Assembly (NCBI GenBank): GCA_023253615.1
Contig: JALRFZ010000075.1
Location: 1 to 13,366, forward strand
Reading direction: 5' to 3'
DNA length: 13,366 nucleotides
From: Verrucomicrobiales bacterium
GTDB lineage: Bacteria > Verrucomicrobiota > Verrucomicrobiia > Verrucomicrobiales > DEV007
The translations under genes were made by a program, and so were the position numbers. Below are positions 13,129 through 13,366 of the stretch, piece after piece; the stretch's first letter is position 1, and every line of letters starts with the position of its first letter. The notes under the pieces are model-generated. The model did no database searches. It worked only from the letters and a program-made list of their open reading frames with translations, and was not told the origin of the DNA.

Positions 13129-13366
13129 TCACTCCGGCCGGATCCCGATCTTCTCGAAGGGGATGGGCTCGAAGCCAAGCTGGAAGGCCGGTGACTCGGG
13201 GCGGAGGCGAAAGTCGTCCTTCTTCCAATCCACGAAGAGCGGATCGGCGACGAGGCTGTTTTTGTCCCATCCTTCGGACTGCCATGAAGTCCATTCGTCG
13301 AGCGGCTCGGTCTCGGTGAGGCGGATGTCGTCGACGAGGACATGCCCCTGTTGCTGCGGGCAATCG
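13129..13366 (-). CDS. C-terminal end of a probable secreted beta-helix protein (partial)
   Basis: The last 78 codons of a gene running in from beyond the window's right edge; the stop is at 13129-13131. The tail NSLVADPLFVDWKKDDFRLR, then PESPAFQLGFEPIPFEKIGI, matches the usual end of right-handed parallel beta-helix proteins (DP-F-D, DFRL, SPA, GF-PI), which in this phylum are often secreted carbohydrate-active or surface proteins. The segment before it (HVLVDDIRLTETEPLDEW) is compatible with further strands. Function and full length cannot be judged. It converges on the toxin gene with 26 bases between stops. Confidence 0.65.
   Translation of the reverse strand, partial: DCPQQQGHVLVDDIRLTETEPLDEWTSWQSEGWDKNSLVADPLFVDWKKDDFRLRPESPAFQLGFEPIPFEKIGIRPE

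Overview
The window is GC-rich, densely coded chromosomal DNA. It most resembles a member of the Verrucomicrobiota (a Verrucomicrobiales relative such as Luteolibacter or Haloferula). This assignment is inferred from protein style: an exported protein with a degenerate secretin-type domain, a PQQ-like propeller opening with a WPNWRGP-type motif, an RlmM-type methyltransferase, and several palindromic intergenic repeats. No rRNA or marker gene is present to prove it. I see no prophage, CRISPR array, tRNA, rRNA or insertion-sequence transposase.

Layout. Positions 1-439 hold no convincing gene; most of this stretch is a nested inverted repeat (50-324). It is followed by an exported protein with a secretin-like domain (440-1315, +). 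A second palindromic repeat (1326-1430) separates it from a convergent lipoprotein amidase (1414-2991, -), and the last codons and stop of the amidase lie inside that repeat. Divergent from the amidase are a serine O-acetyltransferase (3091-4032, +) and an overlapping SprT-like zinc metalloprotein (4025-4615, +). These converge on a ThrH-type HAD phosphatase (4631-5269, -). Divergent from thrH is a compact operon: ruvC (5377-5901), a DUF2868 membrane protein (5917-7356) and a DUF3482 GTPase-like protein (7360-8823). Two exported proteins follow on the same strand: a dienelactone-hydrolase-type alpha/beta hydrolase (8866-9822) and a PQQ-like beta-propeller (9892-11097). A third palindrome (11135-11234) lies between the propeller and a convergent RlmM/FtsJ-type rRNA methyltransferase (11237-12298, -). 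Divergent from that is a Phd/VapC toxin-antitoxin pair (12465-13102, +). The window ends in the 3' end of a probable secreted beta-helix protein (13129 to beyond 13366, -).

How the genes relate. Most are housekeeping: cysteine precursor synthesis (SAT), a serine/threonine-metabolism phosphatase (ThrH), Holliday-junction resolution (RuvC) and rRNA modification (RlmM-like). The exported amidase, hydrolase, propeller and beta-helix protein fit the secretome-rich habit of this phylum. The least understood part is the DUF2868-DUF3482 pair: a four-helix membrane protein and a P-loop protein with an atypical G4 region and a glycine-rich hydrophobic hairpin, tightly linked behind ruvC. The only clear accessory module is the toxin-antitoxin pair. 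The three palindromic elements are unrelated in sequence to each other and look like dispersed repeat families; two of the three sit between convergent gene ends.
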